Below, piece after piece: positions 1-8,895 of a stretch of DNA of 43,584 nucleotides (positions are counted from its first letter, which is position 1; the number at the start of each line of letters is the position of its first letter). The stretch comes from Kofleriaceae bacterium (lineage in GTDB: Bacteria; Myxococcota_A; Polyangia; Haliangiales; Haliangiaceae): the NCBI GenBank assembly GCA_025357755.1, contig JANXOP010000141.1, positions 1 to 43,584 on the forward strand, read 5' to 3'. The notes below the pieces were generated by a model, which saw only the letters and a program-made list of their open reading frames with translations, ran no database searches and was not told the origin of the DNA. The translations under genes were made by a program, and so were the position numbers.

Positions 1-1802
1 GCTCGCAGATCGCGATCGGCGGCGACGATGGCGATCTGCGCGTCGTCGATCACCGAGGCACGCTGCTCGCCCAGCTGCCGGGCCATGTCGGCGACGTCCA
101 GCACCTCGCGTGGTCGCGCGATGGCGCGTGGCTCGCGAGCGGAGATGATCATGGCAACGTGTACCTGTGGCCGAAGGGCGCAGCCCCCGGCACGCTGCTC
201 GCGCACGGGACGTCCGCGATCGGCGATGTCGCGTTCTCGGCCGATGGCACCGCGCTCGTCGCCGGCGATCACGACGGCCACGTCGCTCAGTGGGAGGTGC
301 CGAGTGGGACCGAGCGCGATGTCGTGGTGCCCAAAGATGTCGTGCAGACCTGGACCGATGGAGCGCGCGCGGCCGCGGTCGATGGCAACGGTGCGGTGCA
401 CTGGTGGAAGCGCGAGGGTGCGGCGCTCGTCGTCGAGCGGGTCACGGCGACCAGGCTCAACTGCAAGCGTGCGGTGTTCGCGACCGATGGCACGTGGGCC
501 GTGCTCGGCGGCGTCGGTGGCGCGGTCACGCGCGTGGTCGGCGACCAGGTCGAACCGCTCGCGCACTTTCACGCGCAGGCGCGCACCGTGGCGATCTCGA
601 GCGACGGGCGCTGGGTCGCGGCGGGCGCCGACGATGGCGAGCTCGAGGCCCGCGAGCTCACGACCGGTCAGGTCATCGCGCTGCACGGGCACACCGGGCG
701 GATCCGGCACGTGACCTTTGCGGGCTCGTCGCTGTTGTCCTCGGACAGCGATGGTGTCGTACGGCGCTGGGAGCTCGCGTCGATTCCCTCCACGGTGCTC
801 GATACGCGCGGTGATCCGACCGAGCGCATGGTGGTCGCGCGCGATGGCGCGATGATCGCGTGGGTCGATACGAGCGGGCAGGTCGGGCTGTGGACGTTCG
901 CCACCGATCGCTACACCCAGCTCGGTCACGTCGATGGCCGGCCCACCGCGATCGCGATCGTCGACGGTACGGTCGTCACGGGCACCGCGGAAGGCGTGGT
1001 GACCTGGTGGGGCGCGACGCCGGTGCGCCAGGAGCTCCACGCGATCATCAAGCAGATCGCGGCGGGGCACGACCTCGTTGCGGTCGCGAGCTCGCTCGGG
1101 CCGATCGCGATGTTCACCGGGGCGGGCACGCCGCGCCCGGCGCTCGCCGGCCATCCGAACGGCAGCGATGCAGTCGCGATCGATCCGACCAGCACGCTCG
1201 TGGTCTCGGGCGGTCAGGATCGCGTGATCCGGGTGTGGCGCGTCGCCGATGGTACGCAGCTCGCGGCGCTCGAGGGGCCGGTGGGCGATACCCACTTCGC
1301 GATCGCGACGGCCGACCGGATCGTCGTCGGGAGCAATGGCGGCACCGTGATCGCGTGGCCGCGCCACGGCGAACAGATCGACGCGAAGGCGCGGGTCCTC
1401 GTGATGCAACACACGGGCGCGGTCACCGCGCTCGCGACGAGTGCCACCTCGATCGTCTCGGCCGGCCGGGATGCGACGCTCGCGCGCGCCGCGATCGTCC
1501 GCGGGGCGATTCGGCCGGCGGAGGTCGCGCGGATTCCGAATGCCGCGCTCGCGGTCGCGGTCGATGATCGCGGCCTCGTCCGCGCGGTCACCCGCAACTC
1601 TGCCGCCATCCGCTGGAGCCCGAACGAAGCCCCGGCCGTCGAGATCGATCACGGCGTCCGCGACGGTGCCGGCAGCCCGACCGGCCGCTGGATCGAGTCG
1701 TTCGACGACGGGACGTTCGTCATGGCAGACCTCGAGATCCATTCGTTCGCCGAGCTGTATGCAGCCGTGCGTGCCGCGACCACCTACAAGCTGAAGAATT
1801 AG
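1..1802 (+). CDS. WD40-repeat protein, 5' end cut off by the window
   Basis: The frame is open from base 3, so the true start lies outside the window. The protein is a string of WD40-like blades: repeats of about 40 residues ending in motifs such as GNVYLW, GHVAQW, GAVHWW, GVVRRW, GQVGLW, GVVTWW and RVIRVW, often preceded by [SA]xDG and GxDDG turns. I count roughly nine visible blades, enough for one seven-bladed propeller plus part of another. No enzymatic domain is visible in the part seen; in this bacterial group such C-terminal propellers often follow a kinase or nSTAND ATPase domain, which would have to lie upstream. The stop at 1800-1802 is followed 13 bases later by two receiver-domain genes on the same strand, so co-transcription is likely. 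Function beyond protein-protein scaffolding cannot be assigned. Confidence 0.85.
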   Translation, partial: SQIAIGGDDGDLRVVDHRGTLLAQLPGHVGDVQHLAWSRDGAWLASGDDHGNVYLWPKGAAPGTLLAHGTSAIGDVAFSADGTALVAGDHDGHVAQWEVPSGTERDVVVPKDVVQTWTDGARAAAVDGNGAVHWWKREGAALVVERVTATRLNCKRAVFATDGTWAVLGGVGGAVTRVVGDQVEPLAHFHAQARTVAISSDGRWVAAGADDGELEARELTTGQVIALHGHTGRIRHVTFAGSSLLSSDSDGVVRRWELASIPSTVLDTRGDPTERMVVARDGAMIAWVDTSGQVGLWTFATDRYTQLGHVDGRPTAIAIVDGTVVTGTAEGVVTWWGATPVRQELHAIIKQIAAGHDLVAVASSLGPIAMFTGAGTPRPALAGHPNGSDAVAIDPTSTLVVSGGQDRVIRVWRVADGTQLAALEGPVGDTHFAIATADRIVVGSNGGTVIAWPRHGEQIDAKARVLVMQHTGAVTALATSATSIVSAGRDATLARAAIVRGAIRPAEVARIPNAALAVAVDDRGLVRAVTRNSAAIRWSPNEAPAVEIDHGVRDGAGSPTGRWIESFDDGTFVMADLEIHSFAELYAAVRAATTYKLKN

Positions 1803-1815
1803 CTATCCTCCACGC

Positions 1816-2190
1816 GTGCCGAGGCTGGTGCTGTTGGACGACAGCGAGATCACGTTGCAGGTGCTCAAACCGCACCTCACGGCGGTCGGTTTTGACGTGC
1901 ACGCGCTCAGCTCGCTGCGCCAGTTCGTCAACGAAGTCATGGACTGGAAGCCGCATCTGATCGTCACCGATCTCTACATGCCGGGGATGAGCGGCGCGGA
2001 GCTGTGCTCCTGGCTGCGCGCGCAGATCCAGACCGCGAAGACGCCGATCATCATCTGTTCGAGCGCGGCACCCAAGGAGCTCGAGCGGATCGTGCGCGAG
2101 GTCGGCGCCGACGGGTTCGTCTCGAAGGACGAGGGGCCCGAGGCACTCGCCCGGAGGCTGCACGAGCTCTGCGAGGAGATCGTGTGGTGA
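1816..2190 (+). CDS. Single-domain response regulator (CheY-like receiver) 1
   Basis: This is a 124-residue stand-alone receiver domain with a GTG start. The acidic pair D8-D9, the phospho-acceptor D52 in the context VTDLYMPGMSG, a Ser at 82-83 in the Thr/Ser position and the conserved K104 in GFVSKD are all present, so it should be phosphorylatable. There is no output domain, so it must act by protein-protein contact or as a phosphate relay or sink. It begins 13 bases after the WD40 gene, and its TGA overlaps the GTG of a second receiver (GTGA). No cognate kinase is visible nearby on this strand; the upstream WD40 protein may carry one outside the window. The receiver assignment is certain; the partner is unknown. 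Confidence 0.93.
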   Translation: MPRLVLLDDSEITLQVLKPHLTAVGFDVHALSSLRQFVNEVMDWKPHLIVTDLYMPGMSGAELCSWLRAQIQTAKTPIIICSSAAPKELERIVREVGADGFVSKDEGPEALARRLHELCEEIVW

Positions 2191-2546
2191 GTAAGCGCAT
2201 CCTGGTCGTCGACGATAGCCCGATCATCCTGGCCACCGCCAAGCACGCGCTCGTCGCCGCCGGGTTCACCGTCGAGACCCGCGGCTCGGTCGAAGAAGTT
2301 GCGGCCCACGGCGCCGAGGGTTTCGAGCTGATCCTCATGGACGTCCAGATGCCCGAGCTGTTTGGTGACGACGTCGCCGCCGTCTTGCGCCACGAGCGCG
2401 CCGTGCCCGCAAAGATCTATCTGTTCTCGACGCTCCCCGATGCCGAGCTCCGCGAACGCGCGGCCGAGGCGAAGCTCGATGGCTTCATCTCGAAGGACCG
2501 CGGCCCCGAGCACCTCGTCGCCGAAGTGCGCCGGATCCTGGCCTAG
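2187..2546 (+). CDS. Single-domain response regulator (CheY-like receiver) 2
   Basis: A 119-residue receiver domain whose GTG start (2187-2189) overlaps the TGA of the preceding receiver, indicating translational coupling. The acid pair D9-D10, phospho-acceptor D52 in LMDVQMPELFG, S81-T82 and K103 in GFISKD are intact. It resembles its neighbour, sharing the tail motif G-F-[VI]-S-K-D-x-G-P-E, so the two probably arose by tandem duplication. There is no DNA-binding or enzymatic domain. A longer frame opens upstream at 2004, but that part only shadows the first receiver; the GTG at 2187 gives a normal receiver N-terminus (KRILVVDDS). The gene converges on the YeiH-like gene with a 15-base gap. 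Confidence 0.93.
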   Translation: MSKRILVVDDSPIILATAKHALVAAGFTVETRGSVEEVAAHGAEGFELILMDVQMPELFGDDVAAVLRHERAVPAKIYLFSTLPDAELRERAAEAKLDGFISKDRGPEHLVAEVRRILA

Positions 2547-2561
2547 TGCGTAGTCTGGTAG

Positions 2562-3494
2562 CTACGTCGACCAGTACGCGAGTGGGATCGAGACCGCGCC
2601 GAGCATGACCCACAAGATAATGCCAAGGAAGAAGGGGCGCGGGCCGACCTTCGCGAGCGCCTTCGGCGAGAACGACAGGCCGATCAAGAACAGCGCGACG
2701 AGCAACGAACGCGTGCCGATGTTCGAGACAGGCGGACCGTAGGGCGCGAGCGCCGGAACCCAGGTGACGAGCGCGGCGACGGCGATGAAGCCGAGGATGA
2801 ACCACGGCCACTTCACGTCGCGGAGGCTCCCCGAGCTCGGGCGCATCACCGCGGTCACGATCGTGACCGGTACGATCCACAGCGCACGCGCGAGCTTCGT
2901 GGTCGTGGCGACGGTCAGCGCGATGCTGCCGTAGGCCAGGCCCGCGCCGACGACGGAGCTGGTGTCGTGGATCGCGAGGGCGGCCCAGCGGCCGAAGACT
3001 TGCTCGGACATCCCGAGCAGATGGCCGATCAAGGGGAACAGGAGCAAGGCGACCGCGTTCAGCACGAACACGACCGCGAGCGAGATCGAGATCTCGTGGT
3101 CCTTCGGTTTGATCACGCTCGAGACCGCAGCGATCGCGCTCCCGCCGCAGATGCCCGTGCCGAGTGCGATCAACAGCGTCGTGTCCTTGGGAACTGCGAG
3201 CCAGCGGCCGATCGCGGTGCCGAGCGTCACCGCGAGTGCGAGCCCGGTCGCGGTGACGAGCGCGCCGTTGACGCCGACCCGCAAGATCGTCTCGAGGTTC
3301 ATCTTCGCGCCGAGCGCGATCACGCCGAGCTGGAGCGCGAGCGTGGTGACGAGCTTGAGCTGCTTGGGGCGATCGATTCGCGTCGCGAGCGCGATCGCGA
3401 GCCCGCTGAACAGCGCGAGCCAGCTCGGCGCCTCGAACCCGACGAGCGCGACCGCGATCGCGAGGCAGCCGATCCAGTAGAGCTGTTGTTTCAT
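2562..3494 (-). CDS. YeiH/UPF0324-family putative anion (sulfate) exporter
   Basis: A 310-residue polytopic membrane protein with about nine to ten hydrophobic segments. Family hallmarks are visible: an early LGAKMNLE segment, the Gly-rich GTGICGGSAIAA motif and AIHDTSSVVGAG. Family knowledge assigns these proteins to UPF0324/Cons_hypoth698, often called putative sulfate exporters; the real substrate is not established. The ATG at 3494 was chosen because it overlaps the preceding stop as ATGA and starts just before the first membrane segment. The frame continues upstream to 3830, but that part only shadows the lipoprotein gene. It is the last gene of the tight minus-strand run that begins at 8763. 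Length is slightly under the usual 330-350 residues. Confidence 0.88.
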   Translation of the reverse strand: MKQQLYWIGCLAIAVALVGFEAPSWLALFSGLAIALATRIDRPKQLKLVTTLALQLGVIALGAKMNLETILRVGVNGALVTATGLALAVTLGTAIGRWLAVPKDTTLLIALGTGICGGSAIAAVSSVIKPKDHEISISLAVVFVLNAVALLLFPLIGHLLGMSEQVFGRWAALAIHDTSSVVGAGLAYGSIALTVATTTKLARALWIVPVTIVTAVMRPSSGSLRDVKWPWFILGFIAVAALVTWVPALAPYGPPVSNIGTRSLLVALFLIGLSFSPKALAKVGPRPFFLGIILWVMLGAVSIPLAYWST

Positions 3495-5041
3495 TCGGCC
3501 GAATCCGGGGTGAACAGCTCGAGGGTCTCGATCGGTGCGCCGGTCGCATCCATGCCGCCCACGATCAGGATCTGGCCATTCGGCAACGGCGTCGCGGTCG
3601 CCCCGGTGCGCGGCACGACGAGCGGCCGGGTCGCGACGAGTGCGAGGCTCGCGGCGTCGTAGATCTCGGCGGTGGCGACCACGCCGACCGCGTTCGTGCC
3701 ACCGGCGATCACGAGGTAGCGCGTCGTCGATGCCACGGCACACCCAGTGCGGAGCTCGCTCGGCACGTTCGCGAAGGTCTCCGCCGTTCCCGCGGCCGCG
3801 TCGATCCGGACGAGGTCCGGGCCGCCGCACATCACGCCGACCTTGCCGCCCGCGAGCGTCGCGACCGCCGCACCGTCGCGCGCTGCAGCGGGGAGCGCGA
3901 GCGTGTCGAACTGATTGTTGCGAAATCGCATGACGCCCGATGCGTCCGCGAAGATCGCGGCGGCGATCCCGTCGCTGCCGGTCACCGCGGCGCCGCCTGA
4001 CGGCAAGCGCGCGACCTCGGTGCGCGCGGTGACGGTCAGGGCGTTGCCATCGATGTTCGCGGCTGGCGAGCCGGTGACGAGCAGGTTCTCATCCCCGATC
4101 GAGATCGCCTGCTGACCGGTGCGTGCCAGGCCGGAGAAGCTGCCGAGATCCGTGATCGCGCCCGCCGGCGAGACGGTGATATCGAACCTCGACAGCGAGT
4201 CGGTCGGCGCGCCGCTCGAATCATTGCCACCGAATGCATAGATGAACTCGCCGAGCGAGCCGAGCCCGATCGCGAGGCCGCTACGCGGAGCGGGCAGGGC
4301 GACCCCAGCGGTCAGCGAATGATCGAACGCGTTGTAGATCGCGGTCGCGTCGCTCGCGGTGTCGTCCGCGAGCCGCCCACCCGCGAAGGCCGCGCCGTAC
4401 GACAGCGCCGCCGTGCCGACCGCCGAGCGCGCCGGCGTGAGCGAGGTCGGCGCGGCCGCGATCGAGTTCGGTGCCGCCACGTAGATGACGACCTTCGCAT
4501 TCGTGCCATTGAGCGGGAACCGCGGCGTCGCGCCGCTCGCGATCACGGTGCCATTGCTGTCCATGCCGTCGACGATGATCGCGCCCTGCGTATCCGTGGC
4601 ATCGAACTGCACGTCGATCTGGAACTTGCCATCGCTGCCGCGCTTCGCGGTCTGCTCTTGATGCGGATCGGTGACGAGGAAGCGCAGCGTCTGCACGTTC
4701 GTCATCACCGTCGAGCCGGGCGCGGTGATCAGCGAGACATCGATCGTGCCGATCGACGAGGTGCAGCCGCCGATCACCGCGACCAGCGCGGCTCTCGTGA
4801 TCGCGATGCGCAGCGACTTGCGGCGCGACGACTCGCCCGCAATCACTTCGACCGAGCCGCGCGAGACACCTAACTGCTTCGCCACGAGCTCGACGACCGC
4901 GGCGTTCGCTTCGCCATCGACGGGCGGTGCGGTGACCGAAATCTTGAGCCGGCCGTCGTGTACCGGGCCGAGCTTCGCGCGCGAGGCACGCGGTTGGACG
5001 AGCACGTCGAGGACCACGCCACCCTCGACGTCACGGATCAT
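3491..5041 (-). CDS. DUF167 (YggU) domain reading straight into a Kelch-like lipoprotein
   Basis: One uninterrupted 516-codon frame. Residues 1-80 are a complete DUF167/YggU-type domain (VQPRASR, VTAPPVDGEANAAV, SSRRKSLRI). From residue 81 the frame becomes a short hydrophobic stretch ending in the lipobox-like VIGGC (Cys93). About 420 residues of secreted-type sequence follow, with Kelch/beta-propeller turns (LIVGGMDATGAP, FGGNDSSGAP, VIAGGTNAVG). DUF167 proteins normally stop 10-20 residues after the RRK segment and are cytoplasmic, so a single fused polypeptide makes little sense. More likely two products share this frame, with internal initiation near 4813-4846, or a lost stop or frameshift has joined two genes. 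The start ATG overlaps the proC stop (ATGA), and the final stop overlaps the exporter start (ATGA). The role of the lipoprotein is unknown. Confidence 0.8.
   Translation of the reverse strand: MIRDVEGGVVLDVLVQPRASRAKLGPVHDGRLKISVTAPPVDGEANAAVVELVAKQLGVSRGSVEVIAGESSRRKSLRIAITRAALVAVIGGCTSSIGTIDVSLITAPGSTVMTNVQTLRFLVTDPHQEQTAKRGSDGKFQIDVQFDATDTQGAIIVDGMDSNGTVIASGATPRFPLNGTNAKVVIYVAAPNSIAAAPTSLTPARSAVGTAALSYGAAFAGGRLADDTASDATAIYNAFDHSLTAGVALPAPRSGLAIGLGSLGEFIYAFGGNDSSGAPTDSLSRFDITVSPAGAITDLGSFSGLARTGQQAISIGDENLLVTGSPAANIDGNALTVTARTEVARLPSGGAAVTGSDGIAAAIFADASGVMRFRNNQFDTLALPAAARDGAAVATLAGGKVGVMCGGPDLVRIDAAAGTAETFANVPSELRTGCAVASTTRYLVIAGGTNAVGVVATAEIYDAASLALVATRPLVVPRTGATATPLPNGQILIVGGMDATGAPIETLELFTPDSAE
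4763..4846 (-). other. Probable internal start and signal peptide of the Kelch-like lipoprotein
   Basis: Within the DUF167 frame, a GTG at 4846-4844 or a CTG at 4813-4811 could start the lipoprotein. From the CTG the N-terminus would read MRIAITRAALVAVIGG followed by Cys (4765-4763), a compact lipoprotein signal: positive n-region, short hydrophobic core, IGG-C lipobox. From the GTG the n-region would be about 11 residues longer and rich in Arg/Lys. Neither has a clear Shine-Dalgarno sequence. There is no ATG between the DUF167 core and the Cys. This is inference from the signal-peptide pattern. Confidence 0.45.
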
Positions 5042-5865
5042 TTGCTGCCGCGCCCGAGCTCGCGCGCGCGCTTCGTCGCGGTCTCGACCGCATTGATCAG
5101 CGTGGTGCGCAGGCCGCCCTCTTCGAGCGTATGGAGGCCGGCGATCGCGGTGCCGCCGGGAGAGGTGACCATGTCCTTGAGCACGCCTGGATGCTCGTCG
5201 AGATCCATCAACATCTTCGCCGAGCCCATCACGGTCTGCGCGGCCAGCCGCTGCGCGTTGCGACGCGAGAGCCCGACCTTGACGCCGGCATCCGCGAGCG
5301 CTTCGAGGATCAAGAAGATGTACGCGGGTCCCGAGCCCGAGAGCCCGGTGACGGCATCGAGGTGGCTCTCGTCGAGCTCGACCGTGATGCCGACCGCATC
5401 GAACATCGCGCGCGCGGTCGCGAGATCTTCGGGGCTCGCGTGCTTGCCCGCCGAGATCGCGGTCGCGCCGGCACCGACGAGCGCGGGCGTGTTCGGCATC
5501 GCGCGGACGACGCGCACGCCATCCGCGACCGCTTCTTCGATCGTCGCGGTATCGACACCGGCAGCGATCGAGATCAGGAGCGTGCCGCTCTTCAAGCGGT
5601 CGCCGACCTCGCGCAGCACCTTGTCGAGGATCTGAGGCTTGACGCTGAGCACGACGAGATCGCAGCGCTCCGCGAGCACCTTGTTGTCGAGCATCGTCTC
5701 GATCGCGTACTTGGCGTGGAGCTCGTCGAGCCGCTCGCGCCGAGGTCCCGAAGCGAGCACGTGGGTCGCCGGCAGGTGATTGCCTTTGACGAGCCCGCGG
5801 ATCAGCGCTTCGGCCATGTTGCCGCCGCCGATAAACCCGATCGTGTGGGAGGCGAGGATCGACAC
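5038..5865 (-). CDS. proC: Pyrroline-5-carboxylate reductase
   Basis: A 275-residue protein of normal length for ProC, which reduces 1-pyrroline-5-carboxylate to L-proline with NAD(P)H in the cytoplasm. It has the N-terminal Rossmann loop GFIGGGNMAEAL (residues about 9-20), VKPQ, the RAMPNTPALVGAG motif, SGSGPAY and the C-terminal SPGGTAIAGL helix motif that forms the active-site half. The start is GTG (5865-5863); no in-frame ATG precedes it. It lies 29 bases downstream of the flavin dehydrogenase beta subunit and overlaps the DUF167 start by ATGA. ProC followed by DUF167 is a common bacterial neighbourhood. The link to an upstream amine/proline-type dehydrogenase is unusual and may join proline oxidation and reduction. 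Confidence 0.97.
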   Translation of the reverse strand: MSILASHTIGFIGGGNMAEALIRGLVKGNHLPATHVLASGPRRERLDELHAKYAIETMLDNKVLAERCDLVVLSVKPQILDKVLREVGDRLKSGTLLISIAAGVDTATIEEAVADGVRVVRAMPNTPALVGAGATAISAGKHASPEDLATARAMFDAVGITVELDESHLDAVTGLSGSGPAYIFLILEALADAGVKVGLSRRNAQRLAAQTVMGSAKMLMDLDEHPGVLKDMVTSPGGTAIAGLHTLEEGGLRTTLINAVETATKRARELGRGSK

Positions 5866-5894
5866 TAGGTTCGTGTAGCACGTCTATCGGGTAA

Positions 5895-7150
<1,256 letters not shown>

Positions 7151-7154
<4 letters not shown>

Positions 7155-7459
7155 GTCTCGCGCTCCGGCAGATCGTCGTCGAAGCGATGCGCGTCCGGCG
7201 AATTCGCGAGCAAGCGAAGCGGCGTGGGTGCGATCGGCGGACGCGACGTGAACGGCGGAATCGAGCTCGGCGCCTTCTTGGTCAGGCGCGCGAGCTGGGT
7301 CGCCATCGGGCCGAGGCATTCCTTGCCCTGACAGGGTCCGGTGCCGAAGCCGGTGTAGCGCTTGACCTCCTCGATATCGAGGTAGCCGCGATCGACGCAG
7401 TGCTCGAGGTCGGAGAGCGTGACGTCCTCGCACCGGCACAGCATGATCTTCTTGGCCAT
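7151..7459 (-). CDS. BFD-like [2Fe-2S] protein, small subunit of the flavin dehydrogenase
   Basis: A 102-residue protein whose first 60 residues are a bacterioferritin-associated-ferredoxin-like [2Fe-2S] domain. C8 and C10 (CRCEDVT) pair with C43 and C48 ([10 protein letters not shown]), the spacing expected for this cluster. The remaining 40 residues are Pro-rich and end in an acidic tail. In HcnB and related alpha subunits this domain usually forms the C-terminus of the alpha chain; here it is a separate gene placed immediately after alpha, as in some archaeal proline dehydrogenases. Its ATG shares one base with the alpha-subunit TAA, and its TGA overlaps the beta-subunit ATG. It probably passes electrons between the two flavoprotein subunits. 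Confidence 0.88.
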
Positions 7460-8763
7460 TAACGTACTCCCAGCGTGGCGGCTGCGTGCGCACCGACGAG
7501 CGCCCCATGGATCGCCGACTCTGCGGGCCCGCGATACCCGGTGACGTCGCCACACGCCCACACGTTCGGCGCGGAGGTCTGACCGTGCTCGTCGACCACG
7601 ACACGAAAGCCACCAGCTTCGGGATCGAGGACGACCTCGCAGCCTTGCTGGCGCGGACCTTCGGAGGCGGGCGACGGAATCGCGGCGACCGCGACGAGAT
7701 CGCAATCGATCCTCCCGCGCGCGGTCTCGACCGAGGACACCCAGCTCCGGCCCTTCGTGCCGTTCGCATCCTGCAGCGGGATCCGGGTGACCTCGGCGCC
7801 CGCGCTCTGCAACGCGGCGGCGAGCCGGGTGGTCTCGGCCGCGAGCTCGGGCACCTCGACGATGCAGACCTTGTCGCCGGCGAGGATGCCGTGATCCACG
7901 AGCAAGCGCCCGACCGCCCGCGCGGCGATCACGCCAGGACGATCGTTGTCAGCGAACGGGAGATTGACCGGGTAGCCACCGGTCGCCCAGATCCACGCCC
8001 GCGCGTGGATGCGCACGAGCTGGGTCGGCGTGGAGACCGCGAGCACCCCCCCATCATCCTCGGGGAAGTAGCCGATCGCGGTCGAGCGATCGAGCAGCTC
8101 GACGCCCGTCGCGACGACCTCGGCGACGCGCTGATTCGCGTGGTCGCGACCCGTGCTCGGATCGCAGCGCAAGCTGCCACCCGCGCGCAGCTGATCGTCG
8201 ACGAGGACGACCGAGAGCCCGGCGCGCACGGACGCGAGGGCCGCGGCGAGACCCGCGGGTCCTCCACCGATCACGCACGTATCGACGGAGCGTTCGCCGA
8301 CGGGGGGCAGGGGACCGGCATCGCGCGCCGGCAACTTGCCGAGACCCGAGAGCTGGCGCACCACCTTGTTCGCGAGCTTGTTGAGGATCGAGGAGCTCGT
8401 CATCAACGTGTGATGATCGAGGCCTCGCGAGAACAAGAAATCGACGGCGCCGAGCAAGTCGACCTCGGTCGACGGAAATGCGTTCTGGCCCGCCGCTTCC
8501 GCACCCGGTGTGCAGGGCGATTGGCACGCGCGCAGGTTGGGTACGCCGTCGAGACGAACCAGGCAGCCGCTGCAGTGGCCCTCGAGGCAGAAGAACGAGC
8601 GTGGCCGGTGGTACTTGAGCGAGCGCGACATCACGCGCGTGCCGCTCGCCAGTGCCGCCGCGGCGATACTTTCGCTCGCGAATGCACGCAGCCGGGTCTC
8701 GGCGATCCGGATCTCGACCGGTTCGCCTCGCTGTGCATCGAAGACGGGGAGCCGACGAGCCAC
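7459..8763 (-). CDS. Flavin/NAD-disulfide-type dehydrogenase alpha subunit with N-terminal [2Fe-2S] domain
   Basis: A 434-residue two-domain protein. Residues 1-100 form a Fer2_4-type [2Fe-2S] domain with ligands C59, C64, C67 and C80 (CLEGHCSGC then LRAC), like the N-terminus of sarcosine oxidase alpha or HcnA. Residues 155-434 are a pyridine-nucleotide-disulfide-oxidoreductase-like flavin domain with [20 protein letters not shown] and a C-terminal [19 protein letters not shown]. HcnA and HcnB are thus fused here, while the BFD-like domain normally ending HcnB is split off downstream. The start is GTG at 8763; upstream bases offer only weak ribosome-binding signals. It is the first gene of the minus-strand run and diverges from the zinc-ribbon gene. 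It likely accepts electrons from the beta subunit and transfers them to a respiratory or pyridine-nucleotide carrier. Confidence 0.88.
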   Translation of the reverse strand: MARRLPVFDAQRGEPVEIRIAETRLRAFASESIAAAALASGTRVMSRSLKYHRPRSFFCLEGHCSGCLVRLDGVPNLRACQSPCTPGAEAAGQNAFPSTEVDLLGAVDFLFSRGLDHHTLMTSSSILNKLANKVVRQLSGLGKLPARDAGPLPPVGERSVDTCVIGGGPAGLAAALASVRAGLSVVLVDDQLRAGGSLRCDPSTGRDHANQRVAEVVATGVELLDRSTAIGYFPEDDGGVLAVSTPTQLVRIHARAWIWATGGYPVNLPFADNDRPGVIAARAVGRLLVDHGILAGDKVCIVEVPELAAETTRLAAALQSAGAEVTRIPLQDANGTKGRSWVSSVETARGRIDCDLVAVAAIPSPASEGPRQQGCEVVLDPEAGGFRVVVDEHGQTSAPNVWACGDVTGYRGPAESAIHGALVGAHAAATLGVR

Positions 8764-8895
8764 GACAAATCGCAGTATGCCTTGTTTTAGTTTCTCGCCA
8801 CGGATCTCGTAGGACCGAAACCGTGTGGTGGTTGGTTTGCTTTCACTCGGGTTGCCGAATTACCATTGCGACTCGAAAGGACAGGGGAATTCCCA
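8764..8895. promoter_or_regulatory. Divergent intergenic region between the dehydrogenase operon and the zinc-ribbon gene
   Basis: 132 bases between two divergent starts, clearly more AT-rich than the flanking genes, so promoters for both directions should lie here. I could not pick convincing -35/-10 boxes. The palindrome GGGAATTCCC (8885-8894) overlaps the ribosome-binding site AGGGGA of the plus-strand gene, which sits 7 bases before its ATG. Confidence 0.5.

Noticed and set aside
8866..8895. TTG start ten codons upstream for the zinc-ribbon gene
   Set aside because: No ribosome-binding site precedes it, while ATG 8896 has AGGGGA at ideal spacing and the zinc ribbon begins right after.
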